Of a stretch of 64,000 bases of DNA, positions 18,160-27,024 are shown piece after piece. How positions within the stretch are numbered: position 1 is the stretch's first letter; each line of letters opens with the position of its first letter. Below the pieces are notes generated by a model. The model was not told the origin of the DNA. It did not search any database and saw only the letters and a program-made list of their open reading frames with translations. The translations under genes and the position numbers were made by a program. Source of the DNA: JAIBJN01 sp963811635 (GTDB taxonomy: Bacteria > Actinomycetota > Thermoleophilia > Gaiellales > Gaiellaceae); the NCBI GenBank assembly GCA_963811635.1, contig CAWESB010000002.1, positions 1 to 64,000 on the forward strand, written 5' to 3'.

Positions 18160-19554
18160 CTAATGGTGGAAGGCGGTGGCCGTGTCGCGGTCGTGGACGG
18201 GCGCCGACTGCTTCTGGAGCCGGGGCAGCTGACGCTCCAGGTCGTGGATCAGCAGGTCGGCCAGGTCCTCGCTGAACCCGCGCTTGACGACGACCCGCAG
18301 CGCCGCGAGGTCCTCGCGGTTCTTCGGGAACGTGTACGCGGGCAGGAGCCAGCCGCGCTCGCGCAGGGCGTTGGAGACGTCGAAGACCGTGAAGTTGTCG
18401 ATCCCGTCCTTGAGCGTGAAGGCGAAGACCGGCAGCTCGTCACCCTTGGTCAGGAGCTCGAAGGGCCCCAGCTCGGCGATCCGCCCGGAGAGGCCCGTCG
18501 CCACATCGCGCGCGTACGCCTGCACGCGCCGGTAGCCCTCGAAGCCGAGCCGGAGGAAGTTGTAGTACTGGCCGACGACCTGCGCGCCCGGGCGGGAGAA
18601 GTTCAGGGCGAACGTCGGCATGTTGTCGCCGAGGTAGTTGACCCAGAAGACGAGGTCGTCGGGGAGCGCGTCGGCGTCCCGCCAGACGACCCAGCCGACG
18701 CCGGGGTAGACGAGCCCGTACTTGTGACCCGAGGCATTGATCGAGGCGACCCGCGGCAGGCGAAAGTCCCACTCGAGCTCGGGGTCGACGAAGGGGGCGA
18801 CGAACGCTCCGGACGCGCCGTCGACGTGAACGGGAACATCGAGGTCGGTGCGCGCCTGGAGATCGTCGAGCGCGTCGCAGATCTCCTTGACGGGCTCGTA
18901 GGAGCCGTCGAACGTCGAGCCGAGCACCGGGACGACCGCGATCGTGTTCTCGTCGCAGAGCTTCACGGCTTCCTCGGCGGAGAGGTGCAGGCGGTCGCCC
19001 TCCATCGGGACCAGGCGCATCTCGACGTCCCAGTAGTTGGCGAACTTCTCCCAGCAGACCTGGACGTTGATGCCCATGACGATGTTGGGCGAGTCGATCG
19101 GCTTGCCCTCTGCCTTGCGCCGGTGCTGCCAGCGGCGCTTGAGCGCGAGCCCGCCGAGCATGGCCGCCTCGCTCGAACCCGTCGTCGAGCAGCCTGTGGC
19201 CTGGTCAGCGTCGGGCGCGTTCCACAGCCGGGCGAGCATCGAGACGCAGCGCATCTCGAGCTCGGCAGTTTGCGGGTACTCGTCCTTGTCGATCATGTTC
19301 TTGTCGAAGCACTCGGACATGAGCGCCTGCGCCTGCGGCTCCATCCAGGTGGTGACGAAGGTCGCCAGGTTGAGGCGGGCGTTGCCGTCGATCATCAGCT
19401 CGTCATGGATGATCTGGTAGGCGAGGTCCGGAGGAAGCTCCCCGTCGGGGAGGCGGTGGCGCGGGATCTTCACGGCCTCCAGCGTGAACAGGGGTGCGAC
19501 TCCGAGGTCGTCGGCGTCCGCGCGGGGCGGTCCCTTCGGATGGCTCAGTGGCAC
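18160..19554 (-). CDS. gadB: Glutamate decarboxylase
   Basis: PLP enzyme that converts glutamate to GABA with consumption of a proton, the core of amino-acid-based acid resistance. The 464-residue sequence has the family blocks TTGSSEAAMLGGLALKRRW (PLP phosphate site), HVDGASGAFVAPF (Asp245 to the pyridine N) and INASGHKYGLVYPG with Lys278 as the PLP lysine. The protein ends in HH. E. coli GadB also has a C-terminal His segment that plugs the active site at neutral pH, so similar gating is conceivable. The GTG start has an AAAGGAG Shine-Dalgarno. No glutamate/GABA antiporter is adjacent; a GAP-family protein follows instead. Confidence 0.94.
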   Translation of the reverse strand: MPLSHPKGPPRADADDLGVAPLFTLEAVKIPRHRLPDGELPPDLAYQIIHDELMIDGNARLNLATFVTTWMEPQAQALMSECFDKNMIDKDEYPQTAELEMRCVSMLARLWNAPDADQATGCSTTGSSEAAMLGGLALKRRWQHRRKAEGKPIDSPNIVMGINVQVCWEKFANYWDVEMRLVPMEGDRLHLSAEEAVKLCDENTIAVVPVLGSTFDGSYEPVKEICDALDDLQARTDLDVPVHVDGASGAFVAPFVDPELEWDFRLPRVASINASGHKYGLVYPGVGWVVWRDADALPDDLVFWVNYLGDNMPTFALNFSRPGAQVVGQYYNFLRLGFEGYRRVQAYARDVATGLSGRIAELGPFELLTKGDELPVFAFTLKDGIDNFTVFDVSNALRERGWLLPAYTFPKNREDLAALRVVVKRGFSEDLADLLIHDLERQLPRLQKQSAPVHDRDTATAFHH

Positions 19555-19556
19555 GC

Positions 19557-20402
19557 CTAGCTCCTTTCCTGGCCGGTCGGGTGGTCGAGGTGCATGACCT
19601 GGGTGGGTGCGTGCTCGACCACGATCGCCGAGGACACGCTCAGGTCGGGCTTGACGTGCGCCAGCTCGCCGGGCTCGAGCGGCCTCCAGCCGGGGTCCCC
19701 GTCCAGCGGCTCGCTCGCGACCACGACGGCAGGGTGATCGCCGAGGTGCTCGGAGTGAATCCGCAGTGCCTCGCTCTCGTGCCGGAGCGGCTCGCCCATG
19801 TGCCCGCCTGCCGGACGCTCGAGCACGAACAGCTCGTGCGTCTCCGGGTAGCGGAAGGCCCAGAGCTCGTGCTCGCTCGCGAGCACGAAGTTGATCGCGT
19901 ACACCGGCACGTTGTCGGCGATCCAGCCGACAGCGGCGGCGAGCCCGGCACCCACGTCACCGCCGTTCGCGCGGATCTCCCTGGGCACGAGCGCGAAGTA
20001 GCGCTCCGAGTCGGTCTGCCCCTGCACGAGCGAGAGGTCGTCGCCGAGCTCGGCCTCGAGGCGCTCGAGGTCTCCGAGCACGCCGTTGTGGGCGAAGATC
20101 TTCCCGTCCATCGCGTACGGGTGCGTGTTCTCGACGCAGCACTCGCCGGTGGTGGCGAAGCGGATGTGCGAGACGAAGGTCGTCGAGCTGACGTGCCGCG
20201 CCTCACGGCTGAAGGCGACGTCCTCGAACGCGGCCAGCGGCTCCTTGTCGAGCACCGGCTCGCCGCCCGGGGAGAAGAAGCTGAGGCCCGTGCCGTCCGG
20301 GTTGCGACGGCTCTGCAGCGCCAGGCTGTCAGGCGCTTCGAGGAGCCAGAAGCTCGCGTGCACCCGCCGCGGCGACGCGCTCAGGCCGAAGAGCCGGCAC
20401 AT
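19557..20402 (-). CDS. Class II glutamine amidotransferase (YafJ/EgtC-like)
   Basis: A 281-residue Ntn-type glutamine amidotransferase. The start MCRLFGLSA places Cys2 as the catalytic N-terminal nucleophile. RFATTGECCVENTHPY and KIFAHNGVLGDL supply the substrate-binding Arg and the oxyanion Asn/Gly. QTDSERYFA is also typical. There is no synthase domain, so it resembles stand-alone YafJ/EgtC proteins; EgtC hydrolyses a gamma-glutamyl amide in ergothioneine synthesis, but no egt genes are nearby. The ATG overlaps the upstream stop by one base (TGATG). Coupling to gadB (stop to start 3 nt) suggests the glutamate it frees could feed decarboxylation; this is inference. Confidence 0.85.
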   Translation of the reverse strand: MCRLFGLSASPRRVHASFWLLEAPDSLALQSRRNPDGTGLSFFSPGGEPVLDKEPLAAFEDVAFSREARHVSSTTFVSHIRFATTGECCVENTHPYAMDGKIFAHNGVLGDLERLEAELGDDLSLVQGQTDSERYFALVPREIRANGGDVGAGLAAAVGWIADNVPVYAINFVLASEHELWAFRYPETHELFVLERPAGGHMGEPLRHESEALRIHSEHLGDHPAVVVASEPLDGDPGWRPLEPGELAHVKPDLSVSSAIVVEHAPTQVMHLDHPTGQERS

Positions 20403-21049
20403 CAGCTGCGGCCGATCACGACGTGTCTCACGGGCACGTCGTACCGCGTGCGCGCCGCCTGGAGGACGTTTTGCTCGAGCCAGTTGGCGTCGGCTTCGGG
20501 GTGCGTGGCGAACACGACCTCGTCGGCCGGAAACTCCCGCAGCGCGTCGTCCGCCGCGCGGATCGGGTCCGGCGGACCGACCTCGCCGCGCGCGCCGACG
20601 CCGGCCGCCTCGAGCGCCCGCAGGGTCTCGTCGAGATGCTCGCTCGCCACACCCCGCGCGGCATCGTCTCCGGTCCACCGCGAGAGCCGCGAGCCGAGCT
20701 CGGGGGCGACGACGAAGACCTCGAGCTGCCGGCCGGCGGCGTGCTCCACGACCTCGTCGACGAAGGCCGGGGACGTGCAGCTGTCGTCGCAGACGAGCAC
20801 GACGCGGAACTTCCCGTCGGGCGCAGCAGCCCGTCGCGACGCCGTCGCCGGCGCGTCGAGCTCGGACGCATGCGTCGGCCGCCGGGCGACGAGGACGAGG
20901 ACGAAGACGAGCGCCGCCGCCGAGACAACGCCGAAGACGACCCAACCCCAGACCCCGAACTCCGCGAGGAGCATGATCGCGAAGAGGACCCCGAGGAAGA
21001 TGAGGACGATTGGGATCGCCGCAAGCTCCATCCTGTTGTCGTCCTTCAT
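20402..21049 (-). CDS. Membrane-anchored universal-stress-like protein
   Basis: A 215-residue protein with two N-terminal helices (IPIVLIFLGVLFAIMLLAEF; VVFGVVSAAALVFVLVLVA) and a cytosolic alpha/beta domain from about residue 80. That domain reads like a USP/Rossmann fold (FRVVLVCDDSCTSPAFVDEV; DEVVFATHPEADANWLEQNV, a USP-style late motif). I chose the ATG at 21049 because GGGAGGAGC lies 6 nt upstream; an ATG at 21085 would add only charged residues. Palindrome copy 3 is 53 bp upstream. It sits between the antiporter and the amidotransferase in the stress train. Confidence 0.75.
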   Translation of the reverse strand: MKDDNRMELAAIPIVLIFLGVLFAIMLLAEFGVWGWVVFGVVSAAALVFVLVLVARRPTHASELDAPATASRRAAAPDGKFRVVLVCDDSCTSPAFVDEVVEHAAGRQLEVFVVAPELGSRLSRWTGDDAARGVASEHLDETLRALEAAGVGARGEVGPPDPIRAADDALREFPADEVVFATHPEADANWLEQNVLQAARTRYDVPVRHVVIGRS

Positions 21050-21101
21050 GCGCTCCTCCCGCTCCCGCTCGTGATCCAACAGCATCCCCGAACGGCCGAC
21101 A

Positions 21102-21118
21102 TCATGCCGAAGGGGTGA
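21102..21118 (-). promoter_or_regulatory. Palindromic operator candidate, copy 3
   Basis: TCATGCC-GAA-GGGGTGA, a 7-3-7 palindrome with two departures from the consensus. It overlaps the last codons of the antiporter gene and lies 53 bp upstream of the 21049 start, so it would be an internal promoter/operator. On the gene-directed strand it is followed by TGT, as is copy 4. Confidence 0.5.
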
Positions 21119-22298
21119 AAGGCTCGTCGGCCGTCTGCTGCCGCCGCCGGAGGGTGAGCGCGAGGAGCGGGAAGACGAGCACCGAGACCATGGCCGCGCC
21201 GACGAGCGCCGCGGCGTTCTCGGGACGCATGTGACCGGTCTCGAGACCGATCGTCGTGACCGCGACCACCAGCGGAAGGGCGGTCGCAGAGTAGAGCGTC
21301 AGCGGCAAGCGGTCGGCCCTCGGGATCGCCGTGCGATAGAGCAGGAACACCGGAGCGCCCCTGACCACGAGGAAGAGCGCCAAAAAGAGCGGTAGGCGAA
21401 GCAGGTTCGTCGGGCTGTCGAACAGCGCCTCCAGATCGAAGTTCATGCCGGTGACGACGAAGAAGATCGGCACGACGAAGCCGAACCCGATCGTCTCCAG
21501 ACGCATGCGCACGTCCTCGGTCGCCTCGGTCTTCGTCACGAGCCCGACGACGAGCCCGGCCGCGAAGGCGCCCAGCACGATGTCGAACCCGAACTCGCTC
21601 GCGAGAAACACCAGGCCGAAGAGCACGACCAGGGCAAGGCGAACGGCCGCCTGGCCGCTCGAGGCCATTGCGTCGTGGATGGCCGCGACGATCCTGGGCG
21701 TACGTGCGCGCGTCGCGACGACGGCCGCGAGCACGGAGATGACGACGAAGGCGATCAGCAGCGCGAAGGCGACGCCGGGCGTGCGCCCGGCAGTCAGAAC
21801 GAGAGCGACCACGATCAGCGGCCCGAACTCGCCGGCGACGCCGGCGGCGAGGACGAACGGCCCCAGCGGGCGCTTGAGCTCCCCGGCGTCGCGCAGGATG
21901 GGCATCAGGGTCCCGATCGCCGTCGTGCAGATCGCGACGCCGACCAGCTCGGTCGTGAGCACGAAGTCGATCTCCTCGAGGCCGAACGCGATTCCGAGAC
22001 CGAGCGCAAGGGAGATCAGCCAGCCGTAGCCGCCGAGCTTCGCCGGGAGGCCACGGACGCGGTCGAAGTCGACCTCGAGGCCGCCGAGGAAGAAGAGGAA
22101 GGCGAGGCCGACGGTGCTGAGGAATTCGACGACGCCCACCGGCTCGGCGAATCCCAACACTTGCGGGCCGATCAGGATGCCGAGCGTGATCTCGGCAACG
22201 ACCGCCGGCAAGCGGAGCCTGTTCGGCAGGTCGACGATGAGGGGCGCCAGCGCCGCGGCGACGAGGATCACCACGAGCGACTGGAGGTCCTCGGTCAC
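21102..22298 (-). CDS. CPA2-family cation/proton antiporter (KefB/NhaS-like)
   Basis: A 398-residue, about 12-helix Na+/K+:H+ antiporter of the CPA2 family. Visible family motifs are VVAEITLGILIGPQVLG, FLFFLGGLEVDFD, and the unwound-helix region GVAGEFGPLIVVALVL where an acidic residue normally binds the ion. FVVPIFFVVTGMNFD occurs late. It lacks the C-terminal KTN (RCK) domain of KefB/C, so control must come from elsewhere; the USP gene 12 nt upstream is a candidate partner. It exchanges protons for alkali cations and would help pH and K+ homeostasis beside ClC and GadB. The start is GTG. Confidence 0.9.
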   Translation of the reverse strand: MTEDLQSLVVILVAAALAPLIVDLPNRLRLPAVVAEITLGILIGPQVLGFAEPVGVVEFLSTVGLAFLFFLGGLEVDFDRVRGLPAKLGGYGWLISLALGLGIAFGLEEIDFVLTTELVGVAICTTAIGTLMPILRDAGELKRPLGPFVLAAGVAGEFGPLIVVALVLTAGRTPGVAFALLIAFVVISVLAAVVATRARTPRIVAAIHDAMASSGQAAVRLALVVLFGLVFLASEFGFDIVLGAFAAGLVVGLVTKTEATEDVRMRLETIGFGFVVPIFFVVTGMNFDLEALFDSPTNLLRLPLFLALFLVVRGAPVFLLYRTAIPRADRLPLTLYSATALPLVVAVTTIGLETGHMRPENAAALVGAAMVSVLVFPLLALTLRRRQQTADEPFTPSA

Positions 22299-22310
22299 GT
22301 CTGCAGAGTG

Positions 22311-22766
22311 CTACTCGACGACGAGCACGTCCGCCCCCGCGTGGCGCTTCACCTCGGCGGCGACGTCTTCCCCGACGAGCTTCGCGAGGAAGCTGTGATG
22401 GTGCGTGCCCACGACGACGAGCGACGCCCCGCGGTCCCGGGCAACGTCGACGAGCACGTTTGCCGGGTCTCCCGCCGCCCAGAGGAAGTCGGCCGAGACG
22501 CCCTCGGCGGCGACCCGCTCCCGGGCGTGCGCGAGCACCGGTTCGAGCTCCTCCGGGACCACCAGCGGGATCATCCGCGCCGGGCTGTCGTCCAGCGTGC
22601 CGAAGTTCTGAGGCCCTTCGGGGTCGAGCGGGAGCTCGACGACCGAGACGACGACGAGACCCGCGCCGTGCTCCTTCGCCTCGCCGAGCGCGCGCTCGAG
22701 CGCGCGCTTCGCCGCATCCTCGTCGTCGTAGCCGACCACGATCGGGCCGGTTCGGGCAGGTGCCAT
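22311..22766 (-). CDS. Universal stress protein (UspA family)
   Basis: A 151-residue single-domain USP. It opens with PIVVGYDDEDAAKRALERAL and closes with GASLVVVGTHHHSFLAKLVG followed by ADVLVVE. The usual ATP-binding pattern G-2x-G-9x-G(S/T) is altered here: GTHHHSFLAKLVGEDVAAEV lacks the second and third glycines in place. It may therefore be a non-ATP-binding USP. I chose ATG 22766 because GGAGGAGG lies 6 nt before it. It sits between ClC and the CPA2 antiporter genes, which suggests it reports stress or energy state to one of them. Confidence 0.88.
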   Translation of the reverse strand: MAPARTGPIVVGYDDEDAAKRALERALGEAKEHGAGLVVVSVVELPLDPEGPQNFGTLDDSPARMIPLVVPEELEPVLAHARERVAAEGVSADFLWAAGDPANVLVDVARDRGASLVVVGTHHHSFLAKLVGEDVAAEVKRHAGADVLVVE

Positions 22767-22793
22767 CACATCCTCCTCCGTGGGCAACGAAGC

Positions 22794-24152
22794 TTAAGGC
22801 GTGGCCGGAGTCGGCGGGCTGCTGGGGGCGGACGCCGCAGCAGGGAGCCGGGCTGAGACGACGTACGAGACCACGACGGCGACGATCACGAGCGGCACCA
22901 GGGTCAGGCCGTCGGCCTGGAGGAACACACTCACGATGAGAACGGACGTGAGCGGCAATCCCAGCATCGCGACCATCATCGCGCCGATACCCATTGCGGC
23001 ACCCGCAATCATCGGCAGGCCGGGAAGGTGGGAAAGCGCAATGCCGCCGGCGGCGCCGATGAACATGCTCGGGAAAATGGGACCGCCTCGGAAGCTGCTC
23101 AGCGAGAGGCTGTACGCGAGGCCCTTGCAGAGGACAACCATCAGGAGCGCGCCCACGGTCCAGCCGGCGGCGCCTTCGATTAGACCGGGGAGCTGATCCT
23201 GTCCCGAGAAGAGCACCTCGGCCGAGCTTCTCCCTGTTACTTCGACGAAGATCAGCACGACAACACCAATCGCGACGCCGACAACGGGTGTCAGCAGCAC
23301 CCTTCGGCGTTCGACGATCGGCTGAAGCACCAGCGCCAGCCGCTTGATGCCGGCGCCGAGGATCGCCGCGACGACGCCGATCACGATCGCCCACAGAAAC
23401 TCGGACACACCGGGGCTGCCGGCCGGAGGGATGTCCGGGACCGCGAGCGAGAAGGTGCCGAAGCCGGTCCAGTTGTCGAACCCGATGAAGATCAGCGAGC
23501 CGACACCGGCAGCGAGCAGCCCGGGCGCGAGCACCACCCCGAGCATCGCGCCGCCGATCCCGGAAACCTCCATCATCAGGAACGCGGCCGGAAGAGGCGA
23601 GCCGAGGAGCGTGCTGATCGCGGCGAAGCTCCCGGCGGCGCCGATCACCACACTGGCCATCTCAGGCGCGTCGCGCTTGACCAGGTGGACGGCGAGGACT
23701 CCGAGGCCGCTGCCGATCGCGATCAGAGGCGCCTCCGGGCCGAGGACGACCCCGAGGCTGAGGGTGGCGAACGAGGCAATGACGATCCCGGGGAGCTCGA
23801 TCGGCGGCACGGGTCCGGATGCCTTGAACCCCTCCGCCGGCTTGTGCCCTGCCGTTCCCGGCAGGTACCGGATTGTGAGCGCCACCAGCAGGCCGCTAAG
23901 CGCAAGCAGCGGAATCGGCCACCACGCAGGCTGGCTTTCGAAGCCGAGGTCGCCGGGCAGGGTGCCGAACAGATACTGCTGCAGCTCGGTGAAACCCTCG
24001 AGAAAGAAGTACGCGGCCGCAGCCACCGGCACACCGATGATCGCGCCGAACCCGAGCAGCACGACGTACGAGCGGCTCCGGAGAAGCTCGAGCGGACTCG
24101 GCGTAGCCCCTGTCGACGGCGCCGTTTGCGCGCCGGGTTGGCCCTTTTCCAC
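22794..24152 (-). CDS. ClC-family chloride channel / Cl-/H+ antiporter
   Basis: A 452-residue ClC protein. GVVLGPEAPLIAIGSG (about 135-149) aligns with the ClC selectivity motif GREGP, with Glu140 in the gating-glutamate position. LSSFRGGPIFPSMFIGAAGG matches the second conserved GxFxP-type motif. The LGSPLPAAFLMMEVSG block is also typical. In acid-resistant bacteria ClC exchangers release charge built up by decarboxylase cycles, and gadB lies in the same gene train. The GTG at 24152 is the first start consistent with the membrane domain; 8 nt separate it from a tiny ORF upstream. A proton-glutamate equivalent could not be placed with confidence. Confidence 0.88.
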   Translation of the reverse strand: MEKGQPGAQTAPSTGATPSPLELLRSRSYVVLLGFGAIIGVPVAAAAYFFLEGFTELQQYLFGTLPGDLGFESQPAWWPIPLLALSGLLVALTIRYLPGTAGHKPAEGFKASGPVPPIELPGIVIASFATLSLGVVLGPEAPLIAIGSGLGVLAVHLVKRDAPEMASVVIGAAGSFAAISTLLGSPLPAAFLMMEVSGIGGAMLGVVLAPGLLAAGVGSLIFIGFDNWTGFGTFSLAVPDIPPAGSPGVSEFLWAIVIGVVAAILGAGIKRLALVLQPIVERRRVLLTPVVGVAIGVVVLIFVEVTGRSSAEVLFSGQDQLPGLIEGAAGWTVGALLMVVLCKGLAYSLSLSSFRGGPIFPSMFIGAAGGIALSHLPGLPMIAGAAMGIGAMMVAMLGLPLTSVLIVSVFLQADGLTLVPLVIVAVVVSYVVSARLPAAASAPSSPPTPATP

Positions 24153-24160
24153 GGCTCTTC

Positions 24161-24250
24161 TCAGCCCTTCTCCAGAGCCCGCGACGCCGCTAGAACGAAC
24201 CCCGCCCGCTTGGGAGCCACCGCCGACTGGGCCCCGATCGCCTCGCTCAT
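24161..24250 (-). CDS. Possible 29-residue leader peptide before ClC
   Basis: A short reading frame begins with an ATG that overlaps the stop of the CMD gene and ends 8 nt before the ClC start. Its 29 residues (MSEAIGAQSAVAPKRAGFVL, then ASRALEKG) have no recognisable motif. It could be a translational coupling or leader peptide, or simply chance. I list it because overlaps on both sides fill an otherwise empty 95-nt gap. Confidence 0.25.
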   Translation of the reverse strand: MSEAIGAQSAVAPKRAGFVLAASRALEKG

Positions 24251-24613
24251 CCGGTTCCCTTCGAGGGGTTCGAACGGTGCTCGAGCGCCTCGTCGACGTC
24301 GTAGCCGAGCGCGAGACCGAGGTTGGGCGCCGCCGCCGCAACCCGGTCGGGCCCGAGGATGGGCAGTAACGCGGTGAGGACGCCGACGATGTCCTGCTCG
24401 GATGCACCCGCCTCCAGCGCCGACTCGATCGCGACCCATGAAGGCGGTGGGAGCCGCGCCTACCGCGGCGAGCGCCCCGATGCGCACCATGGCCAGCGTC
24501 TTCGCGTCGAGCCCCGACGGAGCCGTGTCGCGCAAGCCGCAGGCGAGTACCGCTTCGATGAAGGCGTCATCGTGAATTGCGAGCTTCCGGAGTGCGATGC
24601 CTGGATCGTCCAC
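24247..24613 (-). CDS. Carboxymuconolactone-decarboxylase-fold protein, apparent frameshift
   Basis: A small all-helical CMD/AhpD-fold protein of about 121 residues. The N-part (LDAKTLAMVRIGALAAVGAA) and the C-part (SALEAGASEQDIVGVLTALL, PILGPDRVAAAAPNLGLALG) align well with the intact paralogue at 38864-39217. They lie in different frames. Dropping one base near 24438-24443 joins them. AhpD's redox CxxC is absent, so peroxidase-type chemistry is unlikely. The GTG at 24613 is my chosen start; an AAGGAG lies too far upstream to settle it. It heads the ClC-USP-antiporter-GadB train and has palindrome copy 4 41 bp upstream. Confidence 0.68.
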
Positions 24614-24653
24614 GGCAGCATTGCAATTCCACTCCTTCGGAGGCCACCCGACA

Positions 24654-24670
24654 TCATCCCGTGCGGATGA
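24654..24670 (-). promoter_or_regulatory. Palindromic operator candidate, copy 4 (CMD-ClC-USP-GadB train)
   Basis: TCATCCC-GTG-CGGATGA, a 7-3-7 palindrome with one departure from consensus. It lies in the gap between the LuxR stop (24682) and the CMD start (24613). It is the head of the longest same-strand train in the window. Confidence 0.62.
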
Positions 24671-24681
24671 ACTGACCAGGG

Positions 24682-26931
24682 TCAGGCCGCGCGCTCGACG
24701 AGCCCGAGCTCCTCGGCTCGTTCGATCGCCTCGCTTCGCGACGTGACCCCGAGCTTCCGGTAAATCGAGATCGCCTGCGACTTCACCGTGTTCCGCGACA
24801 CGAACAGGTGCTCGCCGATCTCCCGGAAGGAGAGGTACGTGGTCAGAAGCGGGAGCAGGCGCAGCTCGGCGGGGGTGAGCGTCGACCCCTTCCCTTCCTG
24901 GGTGGCCGCCACGCGGTCGACGTGCTCGCCGAGCTCGGCCCGCCGGGCGACCAGGACGCCGAGGCCGGGACGTCGGAGAAGGATCTCGTCGGCCGTGGCG
25001 AGCCACGACCTCGCTTCGGCCAGGTCGAGGATCGAGAGATGCATCTGGGCGAGCTCGAGGGCCGTCTGCACGGAGTACCAGGGCAGCGCCCGCGTCAGCT
25101 GGGGCTCGAGCGAGCGAGCGAGCGTGAGCTCGCTCCTGGCGCGGTCGAGATTGCCACAGTGGGCCTCCCGTCGCGCCGAGACCGCGAAGGCGAGCGCGCT
25201 TCGCACGTACCTCTCGAGCCCGTGCTCCTCCACGAGGGCTCGAGCCTCGAGGGCAAGCTCCCCCGCGCGGACCTCGTCCCCGCGGGCCGCCGCAAGCAGC
25301 GAGCGTTCCGAGAGAGCGACGATCCTGGAGGGGACGACGCCGATGCTCTCGGCCTCCTCGGCCGCGTCGGCCAGCGCTGCGTCGGCTGCCTCGTCCTCGC
25401 CGAGCAGCAGATGCGCCGCACCGCGCAGGACGAGCGCCGACGGACGCCAGCCGCTCGCGGGCCCGAGCTCCCGCAAGGCGAGCTCCACGTCAGCCTTCAT
25501 CTGGTCGATGCCGCCGACGCATTGCGTCGCACGCACGACCGCCAACCAGGGCTCGACGGATGTGCTCCCGTCCGGGAGAGGCTTTCTGAGCGTGGCGCGC
25601 TCGGCGAGCGCCAGCCACCGCTCCGAGGCGGCCGGCCGCCCGGCGAGGCCGTGCGCCCAGGCCTCGAGGACGGCGATCTCGGGATGGCGCTCGAGATCGC
25701 TGGACTCGTCGAACCACCCGAGCCAGGTCTCCACCGTCTGGCGCTTGCCTGCGGCCCAGGCCGTGAGCGTGTCCCGGCCGAGGAGGCTCGCAAGCCGGTC
25801 GACGTCCCCGGCGGCGTGCGCGTACGCGATCGCTGCCTCGGGCTCCCCGTTCTCCTCACACCAGATGGAGGCACGGCGGCAGAGATCCGGGGCGGTACCC
25901 GGCTCGCGCCGCTCCAGCTCGGCCCGAAGATAGGCCCTGAACTCGCGGTGGTAGCGATACGACCACCGGCGGCGGTCGAGTGGGACGAGGAAAAGATTGG
26001 CCTTGTCGAGCGTCGCGAGCTTCCGCCCTGATCCCTCGGACTCGAGGGCGGCGTCGCAGAGCGGCCCGCACATCGCGTCGAGAACGGACGTCCGCGTGAG
26101 GAAGCGGACATCCTCGGCGCCGAGCCGCGAGAGGAGCTCGAAGTCGAGATAGTCGGAGACGAAGCGGTCGTCGCCTCCGGGGACAGACTGGCCGGTGCCG
26201 CCGTCCTTCAACGCGAGCGCGGCGAGGTAGACGCCGGCCGGCCAGCCCTCGGTCAGCTCGGTGAGCTCATCGAGCTCGTCCGCCCGGAGCTCGACGCCCA
26301 GTCCCCGGACGAGCCGCTCGCTGTCGCGCCTCGTGAGGGCGAGCTCCTCTCTCCCGACCTCGAACAGCCGGCCCTCCGAACGCAGGCGGGCGATCGGCCC
26401 CCGTGGGAGCGCTCGTCCGGCCACGGCGACGGTCGAGCCGTCGGGAACATGAAACGCGAGCGAGGCCACGACGTCGCCGCAGCCCTTCTTGCGGAGGAGG
26501 TGGACCCCGTCGAGGGCGAGGACTGCGGGGCGACGACGCGACGCGAAGGCGGCCACCAGCTCCCGGAGCGCGACGGCCCGACTCCGGCTCGCCTGGATCG
26601 ATGCGAGCACGGTCGCCTCGAGCGACCCGGACCGACCGAGCGCCGACGCGATCCGCAGGCACAGCCGCTGAACGTCGTCGTCCTCGTCGCACGAGACCCA
26701 GGCGAAAGGACGGTCATCCCGCTCGGCCCACTGCGCCAGCACGGTCGTCTTGCCATACCCCGGCGGCGCGACCAACGTGACGACCGGGGCGGAGGTCCGG
26801 AGCCGGTTGACGAGCGCCGTCCTTGGAATGCTCCCGGGCCGCGGTGCCGGAATCTCGGAGCCGAATTGGTCGAACGGCTCGCGCGCCTCGGGTCCATGGG
26901 CGGGCAGGGAAAGGTCGGCGTTGGTGCGCAT
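24682..26931 (-). CDS. MalT-like LuxR-family transcriptional regulator with STAND ATPase
   Basis: A 749-residue regulator. A STAND/AAA-type ATPase with Walker A APPGYGKTT at 55-63 and a Walker B-like AVLALDGVHLL is followed by a long TPR-like helical repeat region (about 340-670). A C-terminal LuxR helix-turn-helix ends the protein (LTPAELRLLPLLTTYLSFRE; SRNTVKSQAISIYRKLGVTS). MalT-type proteins bind DNA after ATP and an inducer drive oligomerisation. I chose the ATG at 26931, since the upstream in-frame ATG (27003) would read through the palindromic site at 26993-27004. It lies between the stress train and a NarL-type regulator. Confidence 0.88.
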   Translation of the reverse strand: MRTNADLSLPAHGPEAREPFDQFGSEIPAPRPGSIPRTALVNRLRTSAPVVTLVAPPGYGKTTVLAQWAERDDRPFAWVSCDEDDDVQRLCLRIASALGRSGSLEATVLASIQASRSRAVALRELVAAFASRRRPAVLALDGVHLLRKKGCGDVVASLAFHVPDGSTVAVAGRALPRGPIARLRSEGRLFEVGREELALTRRDSERLVRGLGVELRADELDELTELTEGWPAGVYLAALALKDGGTGQSVPGGDDRFVSDYLDFELLSRLGAEDVRFLTRTSVLDAMCGPLCDAALESEGSGRKLATLDKANLFLVPLDRRRWSYRYHREFRAYLRAELERREPGTAPDLCRRASIWCEENGEPEAAIAYAHAAGDVDRLASLLGRDTLTAWAAGKRQTVETWLGWFDESSDLERHPEIAVLEAWAHGLAGRPAASERWLALAERATLRKPLPDGSTSVEPWLAVVRATQCVGGIDQMKADVELALRELGPASGWRPSALVLRGAAHLLLGEDEAADAALADAAEEAESIGVVPSRIVALSERSLLAAARGDEVRAGELALEARALVEEHGLERYVRSALAFAVSARREAHCGNLDRARSELTLARSLEPQLTRALPWYSVQTALELAQMHLSILDLAEARSWLATADEILLRRPGLGVLVARRAELGEHVDRVAATQEGKGSTLTPAELRLLPLLTTYLSFREIGEHLFVSRNTVKSQAISIYRKLGVTSRSEAIERAEELGLVERAA

Positions 26932-26992
26932 CGCGAGGAGCTTCCCGGTCCAAGCCCGGCCCGACAATGACGCCAGCACCGCAATTGACGGT

Positions 26993-27004
26993 GGTGTGCA
27001 CACC
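26993..27004 (-). promoter_or_regulatory. GGTG-N4-CACC palindrome upstream of the LuxR gene
   Basis: GGTGTGCACACC, a perfect 12-bp palindrome, 62 bp upstream of the LuxR start. A copy of the same GGTG-N4-CACC form lies before the adjacent NarL-type gene (27747-27758). A shared operator is inferred. Confidence 0.4.
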
Positions 27005-27024
27005 CCGCCGGCTCGGGTGCGCGG

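Noticed and set aside
22460..24407. N-terminal extension of the ClC protein beyond 24152
   Set aside because: The extra 85 residues are low-complexity Arg/Ser/Pro sequence and antisense to CMD coding sequence.
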